From: Lachnospiraceae bacterium YSD2013
Lineage (GTDB): Bacteria; Bacillota; Clostridia; Lachnospirales; Lachnospiraceae
Assembly (NCBI GenBank): GCA_900100895.1
Contig: FMTX01000006.1
Coordinates: 62,001-126,000, forward strand
Length of the DNA stretch: 64,000 nt
Direction of reading: 5' to 3'
The notes under the pieces were generated by a model. It was not told where the DNA came from. It did no database searches and saw only the letters and a program-made list of their open reading frames with translations. Position 1 is the first letter of the stretch; every line of letters starts with the position of its first letter. Shown here one piece after another: positions 55,209-64,000 of this stretch. The position numbers and the translations under genes were made by a program.

Positions 55209-56615
55209 TTGACACATAATGAAGAAGCATTAAAGCAGCTTGAATACATCGAACTGCTCAAAGAAATAGTTAAAGAAAAAGAAGATGAATTAAAGAGAAA
55301 GCTGACATGCCAGGTAACAACCTTCGGTTGCCAGATGAATGCAAGAGATTCCGAGAAACTTCTCGGAATCTTACTTGACGCAGGATTTGTTGAGACAGAA
55401 GAAGACGACGCGGATTTTGTAATCTATAACACCTGTACCGTACGTGACAATGCCAATCAGCGCGTATACGGAAGACTTGGAGCTCTTAAGAGCCATAAGA
55501 AAAAGAATAAGAACATGAAGATTGCTCTTTGCGGTTGTATGACGCAGGAGCCGAGTGTGGTTGAAAAGCTTAAAACAAGCTATTCTTTTGTCGATTTGAT
55601 ATTCGGAACACATAATATTTTTGCTTTTGCCGAATATTGTGTACGTATGTATTCCGAGAATAAGCAGATTGTTGAAGTATGGGATAAGACCGACAAGATT
55701 GTTGAGGAATTACCTGTAGCACGCAAGTATTCTTTCAAATCGGGAATTAATATAATGTTTGGATGCAATAATTTCTGCACCTATTGCATTGTGCCTTATG
55801 TAAGAGGCAGAGAGAGAAGCAGACGCTCTGACGAAATAGTTGCAGAGATTGAGAATCTGGTTAAAGACGGCGTTGTGGAAGTAATGCTTCTTGGTCAGAA
55901 CGTCAATTCTTACGGTAACGGACTTGATAATGAGGTTTCTTTCCCGGAGCTTCTAAGAAAAGTTGAGAAGATTGATGGATTAGAGCGCATCAGATTCATG
56001 ACTTCGCACCCGAAGGATTTATCTGATGAACTAATTCAGGTAATGGCTGAATCCAAGAAGATATGCAGACATATTCATTTGCCGCTTCAGTCAGGTTCGT
56101 CCGAAGTTTTAAGGCGAATGAACAGAAGATATACCAAAGAGCATTATCTTGCTCTGGTTGAGAAAATCAGAGCTGCTATGCCGGATATCGCCATTACAAC
56201 TGACATTATTGTCGGCTTCCCCGGAGAGACGTATGAAGATGTGCTTGAAACGGTTGATGTAATTAAAAAGGCACAATTTGACAATGCTTTTACGTTTATA
56301 TATTCCAAACGTACCGGCACGCCTGCTGCCGCAATGGAGGATCAGGTAGATGAAGAAACGGTTAAGAAACACTTCGACCTTGTTCTTTCTACGGTTCAGG
56401 AGATGGCAAGAACTCGCACCAAGCGTTTTGAGGGTCGAGAGGTGACAGTATTATGTGAAGGTATTAATGAGCAGGATGATTCGTATCTTGACGGCAGAAT
56501 GTCCGAGAATACAATTGTGCATTTTAAAGGTGACAAATCTTTAATCGGCACATTGCAGAAAGTTAAACTTACAGATTTCCACGGATTTTATTATGATGGG
56601 GAAATCGCAGACTAA
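55209..56615 (+). CDS. miaB: tRNA-2-methylthio-N6-dimethylallyladenosine synthase
   Basis: MiaB (468 residues) adds the methylthio group to i6A37 of tRNA using radical SAM chemistry and two [4Fe-4S] clusters. The N-terminal UPF0004 domain shows TFGCQMNARDSEKL, NTCTVRDNANQ and CGCMTQ, providing the three Cys of the auxiliary cluster. The radical SAM site is GCNNFCTYCIVPYVRG (CxxxCxxC). A TRAM domain ends the protein. The start is TTG 55209 with TGAGGT upstream. It opens the miaB-mutS-mutL-miaA run; miaA encodes the enzyme that makes MiaB's substrate. Confidence 0.95.
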   Translation: MTHNEEALKQLEYIELLKEIVKEKEDELKRKLTCQVTTFGCQMNARDSEKLLGILLDAGFVETEEDDADFVIYNTCTVRDNANQRVYGRLGALKSHKKKNKNMKIALCGCMTQEPSVVEKLKTSYSFVDLIFGTHNIFAFAEYCVRMYSENKQIVEVWDKTDKIVEELPVARKYSFKSGINIMFGCNNFCTYCIVPYVRGRERSRRSDEIVAEIENLVKDGVVEVMLLGQNVNSYGNGLDNEVSFPELLRKVEKIDGLERIRFMTSHPKDLSDELIQVMAESKKICRHIHLPLQSGSSEVLRRMNRRYTKEHYLALVEKIRAAMPDIAITTDIIVGFPGETYEDVLETVDVIKKAQFDNAFTFIYSKRTGTPAAAMEDQVDEETVKKHFDLVLSTVQEMARTRTKRFEGREVTVLCEGINEQDDSYLDGRMSENTIVHFKGDKSLIGTLQKVKLTDFHGFYYDGEIAD

Positions 56616-56653
56616 AGAGGGTACCTTAATACCCGGATAGGCAGGATGTAACA

Positions 56654-59308
56654 GTGGCTGACTATACGCCCATGATGCAACAGTATCTGGAGACCAAAAA
56701 AGAATATCCCGACTGTATTCTATTCTACAGACTGGGTGATTTCTACGAAATGTTCTTTGACGACGCAAAGACTGCGTCCAAGGAACTTGAGCTTACTCTT
56801 ACGGGTAAGAGCTGCGGTATGGAGGAGCGGGCACCGATGTGCGGAGTTCCTTACCATGCGGTAGATTCCTATTTGAACAGGCTTGTAAACAAAGGCTATA
56901 AAGTAGCCATTTGCGAGCAGGTGGAAGACCCCAAGCTTGCCAAGGGACTGGTTAAGAGAGAGGTAATTAGAATTGTATCAAGAGGTACCAACCTTGATAC
57001 GACCATGATGGATGAGCGTACCAACAACTACCTCATGTGCATATGTTACCTGGATAATGGCTCAGGTATTTCTGTTGCGGATATTACAACAGGTGATTTC
57101 TATCTTACAGAGGTTAAGGATATACGAGGCATTCTGGATGAAGTAATCAGATACTCACCTCGTGAAATTATCTGCAATGAGTCCTTCATGATGTCGGACT
57201 TTCCGTTCTCTAATTTCAAGGACAGAACGGAGCTTTCTTTTAACACCATCGATTCACATTACTTCGATGAAAGAGAGTGCCTTAAGGCAATTAAATCACA
57301 CTTTAAAGTCAATTCTGTAGAAGGGTTGGGGCTTCTTGACTACAAGTCCGGTACTATAGCAGCCGGAGCTATGTTATCTTATCTATTCGAGACTCAGAAG
57401 AATTCTCTTTCCAATCTTTCCACAATTCACGCATACGATTCTTCGGATTTCATGCATTTGGACAGTTCTACGAGACGTAACCTCGAACTTGTAGAGACTA
57501 TGCGTGAGAAGCAAAAGCGCGGCTCATTGTTATGGGTTATCGATAAGACCAGAACCGCTATGGGCGGACGTTTGTTAAGAAGCTATGTGGAGCAGCCGCT
57601 TCTTGATAAGAATACCATGAACGAGCGTCTCGATCTTGTGGAAGAACTTTGCAAGAACCCTGTTAACAGAGACGAACTTCGTGAGTACCTTGACGAGGTT
57701 TACGACCTTGAAAGACTTCTTGGCAAGATTACATACAAGACTGCCAATCCCAGAGATCTTATAGCGTTTAAGAATTCGCTTTATATATTGCCACATATTA
57801 AGACTATCCTTAAGGATTTCGAGTCTAAGCTTGCCTGCGAAATCGAGTCACAGCTTAATCCGCTGTCAGATTTGTACAGGCTTATTGATGATGCAATTCT
57901 CGAAGAACCTGCCATCACGCTCAAGGAAGGCGGCATCATTAAAGACGGCTACATGGAGGACATAGATCACTTCCGAAAGGCCAAGACCGAAGGTAAAGAC
58001 TGGCTTCTTGCCCTCGAGGAGAAGGACCGAGAGCGTACGGGTATCAAGAACCTGCGAATCAAGTACAATAAGGTCTTTGGCTATTACTATGAAGTTACCA
58101 ATTCCTTCAAGGATCTCGTACCCGAAGATTACATTCGCAAACAGACTCTTACCAATGCCGAACGCTACACCACCAAAGAGTTAAAAGAAATGGAAGACTC
58201 CATCCTTAACGCAGAGGACAAGCTTTTCGGTCTTGAATATGATGTTTTCTGTAATGTTCGTGATACAATTGCGTCCAATGTCGACCGCATTTATGAGACA
58301 TCTAAAGCTATTGCCAAGCTCGATGTTTTTGCATCGCTTTCTTATGTGGCTGAGCACAATAAATACGTACGTCCCACACTTAACGATAACGGTGTAATCG
58401 AAATCAAAGAAGGCCGTCATCCCGTGGTAGAGCGCATCATGGAGAACGGACTCTTTATTCCTAATGATACCAAGCTTGATAACAATAAGAATCTTGTAAG
58501 CGTTATCACAGGCCCCAATATGGCCGGCAAATCGACATATATGCGTCAGGTAGCATTAATTGTACTCCTTGCCCAGATAGGATCCTTCGTGCCCGCCACA
58601 AAGGCTAATATCGGTATCGTGGACAGACTGTTCACACGTGTAGGCGCTTCAGACGACCTTGCAAGCGGTCAGAGTACGTTCATGGTTGAAATGAATGAAG
58701 TTGCGAATATCCTTCGAAATGCAACCTCAAAGAGCCTTCTGATACTTGATGAAATCGGCCGTGGAACATCTACTTTTGACGGTCTCTCAATTGCATGGGC
58801 TGTTATAGAGCACATCAGCAACAAGAAGATTCTCGGAGCCAAGACTCTTTTTGCCACCCACTATCATGAACTGACCGAACTTGAAGGTAAGATTTCAAGC
58901 GTCAACAACTACTGCGTAGCGGTCAAAGAAGACGGTGAGGACATTGTTTTCCTCCGTAAGATTATTCCCGGCGGAGCCGACAGAAGCTACGGTATTCAGG
59001 TAGCAAGACTTGCCGGTATTCCCGAGATAGTACTTAACAGAGCAAGAGAAATAGCCGATGAACTTGCCGATAACGACATTTCCGACAAGATTCACAGCAT
59101 TAACGTAAATATCAAGAACGAGACGAGTAAAAAGAAATCCGAAAGAGACGATATGGACTATGGCCAGATTTCTCTTTTTGAGGCCGTTAAGGACGAAGAT
59201 GTCATAAATGAACTTAAGAGCCTGGATCTTACCAATATGACACCCCTTGATGCGCTTAATCAGCTGTCCAAATTCCAGGGAATGCTTAACAACAGGTGGA
59301 AAGCATAA
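56654..59308 (+). CDS. mutS: DNA mismatch repair protein MutS
   Basis: MutS (884 residues) recognises mismatches. The mismatch-reading motif FYEMFFDDA (Phe-x-Glu) is near residue 38. Lever, clamp and ATPase domains follow, with Walker A GPNMAGKSTYMRQ, the conserved SGQSTFMVEMNE, Walker B LLILDEIGRGTSTFDG and the ABC-type His in FATHYHEL. The C-terminus carries the dimerisation region. It starts at GTG 56654 behind AGGATG. mutL begins 12 bp downstream. Confidence 0.97.
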   Translation: MADYTPMMQQYLETKKEYPDCILFYRLGDFYEMFFDDAKTASKELELTLTGKSCGMEERAPMCGVPYHAVDSYLNRLVNKGYKVAICEQVEDPKLAKGLVKREVIRIVSRGTNLDTTMMDERTNNYLMCICYLDNGSGISVADITTGDFYLTEVKDIRGILDEVIRYSPREIICNESFMMSDFPFSNFKDRTELSFNTIDSHYFDERECLKAIKSHFKVNSVEGLGLLDYKSGTIAAGAMLSYLFETQKNSLSNLSTIHAYDSSDFMHLDSSTRRNLELVETMREKQKRGSLLWVIDKTRTAMGGRLLRSYVEQPLLDKNTMNERLDLVEELCKNPVNRDELREYLDEVYDLERLLGKITYKTANPRDLIAFKNSLYILPHIKTILKDFESKLACEIESQLNPLSDLYRLIDDAILEEPAITLKEGGIIKDGYMEDIDHFRKAKTEGKDWLLALEEKDRERTGIKNLRIKYNKVFGYYYEVTNSFKDLVPEDYIRKQTLTNAERYTTKELKEMEDSILNAEDKLFGLEYDVFCNVRDTIASNVDRIYETSKAIAKLDVFASLSYVAEHNKYVRPTLNDNGVIEIKEGRHPVVERIMENGLFIPNDTKLDNNKNLVSVITGPNMAGKSTYMRQVALIVLLAQIGSFVPATKANIGIVDRLFTRVGASDDLASGQSTFMVEMNEVANILRNATSKSLLILDEIGRGTSTFDGLSIAWAVIEHISNKKILGAKTLFATHYHELTELEGKISSVNNYCVAVKEDGEDIVFLRKIIPGGADRSYGIQVARLAGIPEIVLNRAREIADELADNDISDKIHSINVNIKNETSKKKSERDDMDYGQISLFEAVKDEDVINELKSLDLTNMTPLDALNQLSKFQGMLNNRWKA

Positions 59309-59320
59309 ACAAGGAGTAAC

Positions 59321-61273
59321 ATGAACAAGATTACATTACTCAGTAATGAAACAATCGATAAGATAGCCGCCGGTGAAGTCGTAGAGCGTCCCGTCAACGT
59401 GGTCAAAGAACTTGTTGAGAATGCGATAGACGCCGGAGCAACAGCCGTTACCGTCGAGATTAAAGGCGGCGGCAGCGAGCTTATTCGAGTAACCGATAAC
59501 GGTTCGGGTATTGAAGGCAGTGAATGTACCAAAGCTTTTTTGCGACACGCCACCAGTAAGCTTACGACTATTGATGACTTGGAAACATTGGTATCCCTTG
59601 GATTCAGAGGCGAAGCGCTTTCATCCATAAGCGCGGTATCCAAGACCGAAATGATTACCAAAGTCCCCGATTCACTCTTGGGTACCCATGTAGTAGTAGA
59701 GGGCGGACGCCTCATGGAGAATTCAGAGGTGGGTGCCCCTAACGGTACTACGGTAATTGTAAGAAGTTTGTTTTACAATACACCTGCCCGCAGAAAGTTC
59801 CTCAAATCCCCTACAGCTGAGGCTGCTATGGTTGAGGAGATGCTTGAAAAACTTGCACTTTCAAGACCTGACATTTCTGTACAACTGATAGTTAACTCAA
59901 AAACCAAGATTTCGACTCCCGGAAACGGCAGTCTTAAAGACGTTATATTCCATGTTTTCGGTCGTGAAACGTATAATATTCTTTTGCCCGTAGATTACAC
60001 GGAAGAAGGCATACATATTACAGGATTCACAGCAAGACCCGAGTTCTCGTATCAGGCCAGAAACGGCGAGATTTATTTTATCAATAAGCGTTATTCCAAG
60101 TCTAAAGTCGTTAATACGGCAATAGAAGAAGTATATCGCAACTACCTTATGAAGCACCGATTCCCGTTCTGTGTGCTTTATATCGATATAGCTCCCGACA
60201 AGATAGATATTAACGTTCACCCTCAGAAGCTGGAAGTTAAGTTTGATGACGGTGCATTGGTATCTAAGATTGTCATGCGTGCTCTTGAAGACGGCTTTCT
60301 GGACAAAGAACTCATTCCGACGGTCTCAGCCGATTCGGATGAACTTGCAGATCCCGAGCTTCCTGTTGTAAGGGAAGAGCCTAAAGCTGACTATAAGGTT
60401 GAAATTCCTGCGCCGGCTAAGCGTGAACCTGTTTCCACAGATATTTTGACTCATGAAGAGGATTCATTGTTTAATCCCGTAAGAGAAGTTGAGAGTACAA
60501 CGGAACGCAAGACCGGGTTTGAAGTAAGTTTCGATGATGACACGCCTGTCACATCAAATATTGAGCCTCAAAAGCCGGTTAAAGCACCCGAACCTTTTGA
60601 AACATCCAGAAAAGAAGAGTTCAAATACGAAAAAGCGCCGGAGTTTGTTCAGGAATCTTTCTTTGACAAGAAGCTTATTAATCCCAAGGAAGAGAAAGAA
60701 TATCGAATTATAGGTGTAGCATTTGATACATACTGGATAATGGAGCTTGATGACAGCCTCTATATAGTCGATCAGCATGCGGCTCACGAGAAAGTTAATT
60801 ACGAGAACTTCCTTAAGCACTATAACAGCGAGGGCGGTTCCTACGGTCAGATGATTTCTCCGCCTACGGTGCTCCATCTGTCACCTGTTGAAAGCGAAAC
60901 GCTTACAAAATACCTTGAAGTGTTTGAAAAAATCGGTTACGAAATAGAGGAATTCGGTATCAATTCTTTTGCAATAAGAGCGATTCCCATGAATCTGTTC
61001 GGAATCGATGAGGAAGAGTTGTTCCACAGATTGCTCGACGAACTGATTCAAAAAGACGGCTATTTTCCGCCTACGTTTATACTTGAGAAGCTTGCTTCTT
61101 TGTCCTGTAAAGCAGCCATCAAGGGGGGACAGCACATTACCAAGACCGAGATGGAGAATCTCATGAAGCAGATGTTTGCGCTTGATAATCCGTACAATTG
61201 TCCTCACGGAAGACCGACATTCATAAGAATAACCGAAACCGAACTTGAGAAGAAATTTAAGAGGATAGTTTAA
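59321..61273 (+). CDS. mutL: DNA mismatch repair protein MutL
   Basis: MutL (650 residues) couples mismatch recognition to strand removal. The GHKL ATPase domain (about 1-330) has IAAGEVVERPVNVVKELVEN, DNGSGI, GFRGEALSSI and NGTTVIVRSLFYNTPAR. A long acidic and proline-rich linker (about 345-450) follows. The C-terminal domain keeps the endonuclease metal site: DQHAAHEKVNYE, ASLSCKAAIKGG and CPHGRPTFI. It should therefore nick DNA itself, as expected in bacteria lacking MutH. AAGGAGTAAC precedes ATG 59321; the stop overlaps miaA by 1 bp. Confidence 0.97.
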   Translation: MNKITLLSNETIDKIAAGEVVERPVNVVKELVENAIDAGATAVTVEIKGGGSELIRVTDNGSGIEGSECTKAFLRHATSKLTTIDDLETLVSLGFRGEALSSISAVSKTEMITKVPDSLLGTHVVVEGGRLMENSEVGAPNGTTVIVRSLFYNTPARRKFLKSPTAEAAMVEEMLEKLALSRPDISVQLIVNSKTKISTPGNGSLKDVIFHVFGRETYNILLPVDYTEEGIHITGFTARPEFSYQARNGEIYFINKRYSKSKVVNTAIEEVYRNYLMKHRFPFCVLYIDIAPDKIDINVHPQKLEVKFDDGALVSKIVMRALEDGFLDKELIPTVSADSDELADPELPVVREEPKADYKVEIPAPAKREPVSTDILTHEEDSLFNPVREVESTTERKTGFEVSFDDDTPVTSNIEPQKPVKAPEPFETSRKEEFKYEKAPEFVQESFFDKKLINPKEEKEYRIIGVAFDTYWIMELDDSLYIVDQHAAHEKVNYENFLKHYNSEGGSYGQMISPPTVLHLSPVESETLTKYLEVFEKIGYEIEEFGINSFAIRAIPMNLFGIDEEELFHRLLDELIQKDGYFPPTFILEKLASLSCKAAIKGGQHITKTEMENLMKQMFALDNPYNCPHGRPTFIRITETELEKKFKRIV

Positions 61274-62220
61274 TGGCATTACCGCTTGTAATAATCGCAG
61301 GTCCTACGGCGGTCGGCAAGTCCGACTTTGCGATTGAACTTGCCAAAAGAATAAATGGTGAAATAATCTCAGCCGATTCCATGCAGGTATATAAAGGCAT
61401 GGATATCGGTTCTGCCAAGGTTATGCCTGAGGAGATGCAGGGAATAAAGCATTATCTTATAGACATACTTGATCCCAAAGATGAATTCAGCGTCGCCGTA
61501 TTTAAAGATTATGCTCAAAAAGCAATCAAAGAAATAACGGATAATGGCAAGATTCCGATAGTTGCCGGAGGAACGGGCTTTTATATTCAGGCGCTTTTAT
61601 ATGATATAGATTTCAGCGAATCGATAGGTGAGAATCCCGAGTACAGAAGCTTTCTTTTGAAGGAATATAAGGAAAAGGGAGCGGATTATCTGTTTGATAA
61701 GCTAAGAGAAGTCGACCCGGAGACTGCAGGGATTATTCACAAGAATGATGAAAAGCGGGTAGTAAGAGCGCTTGAGTTCTACCATGAGACGGGAAAGCCT
61801 ATAAGCGTTCATAATAAAGAGCAATACGACAAGAAGAGCAATTACAATTTTGCTTATTTTGTTCTTAATGATTACAGAGAAACAATTTATAAGAAAATTG
61901 ATGCCAGAGTAGATATTATGGCTGAAAAAGGGCTTGTTTCGGAGGTTGAAAGACTTAAAGCGGCAGGTATGACTATAACCGATGTCTCCATGCAGGGACT
62001 TGGGTACAAAGAAATTCTTTTGTACTTAAACGGTGAAATTTCACTTGATGAAGCCATATATCGGATTAAGCGTGATTCAAGGCATTTTGCGAAACGCCAG
62101 ATTACATGGTTTAAGCGAGAGCGTGATGTAATATGGCTTAATAAGTACGAGTTTGATTATGATGTCGACAAGCTTATGGAATATACTTGCGGAGTATTGA
62201 AAGACAAGTCCATTATTTAA
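61273..62220 (+). CDS. miaA: tRNA dimethylallyltransferase
   Basis: MiaA (315 residues) transfers the dimethylallyl group to A37 of tRNAs that read codons starting with U, the step before MiaB. The P-loop GPTAVGKSDFAIELA, SADSMQVYKGMDIGSAK, the DxxD-like HYLIDILDP, GGTGFYIQALL and RRIKRDSRHFAKRQITWFKR-type C-terminus (seen as IKRDSRHFAKRQ) identify it. The ATG overlaps the mutL stop (TAATG). It closes the miaB-mutS-mutL-miaA run. Confidence 0.97.
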   Translation: MALPLVIIAGPTAVGKSDFAIELAKRINGEIISADSMQVYKGMDIGSAKVMPEEMQGIKHYLIDILDPKDEFSVAVFKDYAQKAIKEITDNGKIPIVAGGTGFYIQALLYDIDFSESIGENPEYRSFLLKEYKEKGADYLFDKLREVDPETAGIIHKNDEKRVVRALEFYHETGKPISVHNKEQYDKKSNYNFAYFVLNDYRETIYKKIDARVDIMAEKGLVSEVERLKAAGMTITDVSMQGLGYKEILLYLNGEISLDEAIYRIKRDSRHFAKRQITWFKRERDVIWLNKYEFDYDVDKLMEYTCGVLKDKSII

Positions 62221-62254
62221 GATTTCTTAAGATAATTGCGGACACATATTAGGT

Positions 62255-62269
62255 ACACAAGATTTGTGT
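62255..62269. promoter_or_regulatory. Dyad in the radC promoter region
   Basis: ACACAA (62255-62260) and TTGTGT (62264-62269) form an inverted repeat with a 3-bp spacer. It overlaps the -35 position of a possible promoter whose -10 box is TATACT (62277-62282). No regulator is identified. Confidence 0.35.
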
Positions 62270-62320
62270 TTTGTGATATACTTATCTTTGGTTTTTTCCT
62301 TGGGATGATACTTTGAATTT

Positions 62321-63028
62321 ATGAGTATTTATCAAGGAGGCGGTAAGTCGTTTACATTTCTTAAAGACAATCTTCCCATTGAGCGCTTCGAACGCTTTGG
62401 GATATCAACGTTAAGCGATGCCGATTTGCTTGCCATTATTTTAAGAACCGGCACCAGGAATTCTGATGTTTTTAACCTGGTTTCGGAAGTTTTACAACTT
62501 GATAAGGTTAAGAAATACGGCCTGCCCGGATTGCTTCGCGTTAGCAGGAGCGATTTGCTTAAGATTGATGGCATAGGAAGTGTCAAGGCGGCACAGATTA
62601 TCGCCGTTGCGGAGATTTCGAGGCGTATAAGAGTCACGAGCGCTTGCGAATCGGTTTCTTTTTGCAATCCCGAGACTGTATCGGATTATTACATGGAGGA
62701 GTTACGAAATCTAGACAGAGAACGTGTAATAGCTGTTTTTCTTGACACAAGGTATAAACGCATTACAGAGAGTGTGCTTAGCATCGGAACGGTCAATGCA
62801 AGTGTGCTCGATGCAAGAGAATTGTTTTCGGAAGCATTGAAGCATAATGCGGTGTCATTCATTCTTTTGCATAATCATCCAAGCGGCGATCCGACACCCG
62901 GGCGGGATGATATAAGTGTCACGAGAAAGATTAAGGAAGCGGCGAAAATGCTTGAACTTAACTTTACCGACCACATAATAATAGGCGACAACCGATTCTT
63001 TTCGATGAAAGAACACGGTTATATATAG
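62321..63028 (+). CDS. radC: RadC family JAB-domain protein
   Basis: The 235-residue protein has a helix-hairpin-helix region (about 60-100: LLKIDGIGSVKAAQIIAVAEISRRI, a DNA-binding type) and a JAB/MPN domain with HNHPSGDPTPGRDD, the metal site of the JAMM fold. The old link to recombination repair has been withdrawn; the function is unknown. ATG 62321 has no strong ribosome binding site (TGATACTTTGAATTT upstream), so expression may be low. In many Firmicutes radC precedes mreB, as it does here. Confidence 0.94.
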   Translation: MSIYQGGGKSFTFLKDNLPIERFERFGISTLSDADLLAIILRTGTRNSDVFNLVSEVLQLDKVKKYGLPGLLRVSRSDLLKIDGIGSVKAAQIIAVAEISRRIRVTSACESVSFCNPETVSDYYMEELRNLDRERVIAVFLDTRYKRITESVLSIGTVNASVLDARELFSEALKHNAVSFILLHNHPSGDPTPGRDDISVTRKIKEAAKMLELNFTDHIIIGDNRFFSMKEHGYI

Positions 63029-63036
63029 GAGGAGAC

Positions 63037-64000
63037 ATGAACGCATTCGGAATTGACTTGGGAACAAGTAACATACGAATATACAACAGAACAGACGATG
63101 AAATCATGATGGAGAAGAACATGATTGCCATCGAGAACAAGAAGCGTGTATTTGCATACGGCGACTCTGCTTTTGAAATGTATGAGAAGGCGCCCGGCAA
63201 TATCAATATTTCTTATCCGCTTGCCAACGGTGTTATTGCGGATATCAATAACATGGAAGTTATCATAAGATTCTTTATTACGGCTCTTATGAATAACAAT
63301 GTTAAGCCTGCGGATTATTATATTGCGGTTCCTACCGACGTTACCGAGGTTGAGAAGAGAGCGTTCTACGACCTTATCAAAGAGAGCAACGTTAAGGCCA
63401 AGAAGATTATGGTAGTTGAAAAAGCTATCGCAGATGGCCTCGGAATGGATATCGATATTAAGAACTCACAGGGTGTTCTTGTGGTGGATATCGGTTTTGA
63501 TACTACCGAGATTTCTATTCTTTCTCTTGGCGGTATCGTGCTCAGCCGTCTTATCAAGATTGGCGGCCTTAAGTTTGACGAAGCTATTAAGAATGCTGTC
63601 AGAAAAGAGTTTTCTTTGTTTATAGGCGGTAAGACTGCCGAGAACGTTAAGGTTCATTTGGCAGAGCTTGAAGCTGAAGGCAAGAATGCTGTTGTATACG
63701 GCCGTGATATTGTAACCGGTCTTCCTGTTGAGAGAGAAATATCGACAGATATTGTTAACAGAGCTTTGGATGAGCACTTCTACTCAATTATCGATAACAT
63801 CAAAGTTATATTAGAGCGTACTCCTCCGGAACTTTCAGCTGATATTTATCGTCACGGTATTTATCTTACCGGTGGCGGATCGATGGTTAACAAGCTTGCC
63901 GAGCGTATTGCCAACGGCACAGGCCTTAAGGTCAATATTGCCGAGAATCCTCAGAAGAGCGTTGCACTCGGTCTTGCCAAGATTATCAAAGACGACAACT
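63037..64000 (+). CDS. MreB-like rod-shape actin homologue (3' end outside window)
   Basis: Starts at ATG 63037 behind AGGAGGAG, 8 bp after radC, and stays open to the right edge (321 codons). The actin fold is plain: phosphate loop GIDLGTSNIRIYN, VVDIGFDTTEISIL (second phosphate loop; MreB usually has DIGGGTTE), RLIKIGGLKFDEAI and the adenosine motif IYLTGGGSMVNKLAERI. MreB forms membrane filaments that guide the elongation machinery. The replacement of GGG by GFD in the second loop, and a more divergent sequence than the main MreB, suggest an MreB paralogue such as Mbl/MreBH, but the radC neighbour favours the mre locus. Confidence 0.88.
   Translation, partial: MNAFGIDLGTSNIRIYNRTDDEIMMEKNMIAIENKKRVFAYGDSAFEMYEKAPGNINISYPLANGVIADINNMEVIIRFFITALMNNNVKPADYYIAVPTDVTEVEKRAFYDLIKESNVKAKKIMVVEKAIADGLGMDIDIKNSQGVLVVDIGFDTTEISILSLGGIVLSRLIKIGGLKFDEAIKNAVRKEFSLFIGGKTAENVKVHLAELEAEGKNAVVYGRDIVTGLPVEREISTDIVNRALDEHFYSIIDNIKVILERTPPELSADIYRHGIYLTGGGSMVNKLAERIANGTGLKVNIAENPQKSVALGLAKIIKDDN

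Overview
The window reads as a core chromosomal segment of an anaerobic Firmicute, most likely a Lachnospiraceae member (Butyrivibrio/Roseburia-like). This is inferred from gene content (Rex, NfnAB, ATP-dependent PEP carboxykinase, formate-THF ligase with FolD, a Firmicutes-type 6S RNA, SpoVB/MurJ-like flippase, BspA-type surface proteins with a class B sortase), from strong AGGAGG-type ribosome binding sites and from moderate GC. No 16S rRNA is present, so the placement is not proven. All 46 protein-coding genes I accept lie on the + strand, and coding density is very high. I saw no transposon, prophage, CRISPR array or tRNA.

Layout. 1-7.5 kb: end of threonine synthase, a REC-GGDEF protein with a second degenerate GGDEF-like domain coupled to a small membrane protein, deoC, an M24 aminopeptidase, pckA and truA. 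7.5-13.8 kb: 6S RNA, a YihY/BrkB-type membrane protein, M18 aminopeptidase, queA, an LTA-synthase-like enzyme and a PilZ protein. 14-16.7 kb: an EF-G-like GTPase with altered G motifs and an HPt protein. 16.8-25.7 kb: the most accessory-looking part, a class B sortase followed by two large leucine-rich-repeat proteins ending in the same SPxTG anchor. 25.7-29.2 kb: a Re-citrate/homocitrate synthase-like enzyme, a FadR-type GntR regulator and NADP-isocitrate dehydrogenase, behind a promoter whose -10 box is covered by a perfect GntR-type palindrome. 29.2-34.5 kb: rex with two candidate Rex operators on its own promoter, a coiled-coil protein, nnrD, a CBS/CorC protein, yebC and an O-acetylhomoserine sulfhydrylase. 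34.5-39.6 kb: a polyprenyl-type glycosyltransferase, a polytopic membrane protein and ftsK. 39.6-46 kb: fhs-folD, a zinc-ribbon/chitobiase-C-terminal-domain membrane protein and nfnAB. 46-55 kb: rlmH, phoH, a PgpH-like membrane protein whose HD catalytic residues are lost, ybeY, a lipid flippase, two flavoproteins, a DUF896 protein and 5-formyl-THF cyclo-ligase. 55-64 kb: miaB-mutS-mutL-miaA, radC and the start of an mreB-like gene.

How it fits together. The metabolic genes describe a fermentative redox economy: Rex senses NADH/NAD+, NfnAB exchanges electrons between NADH, ferredoxin and NADPH, and the citrate-synthase-like/IDH pair would supply 2-oxoglutarate and NADPH. Signalling genes (GGDEF, PilZ, HPt) suggest cyclic-di-GMP and phosphorelay control. 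The points most worth a second look are the sortase/SPxTG surface module, the catalytically degenerate PgpH-like protein kept inside its usual phoH-ybeY neighbourhood, and the operator architecture at the citrate-synthase-like and rex promoters.
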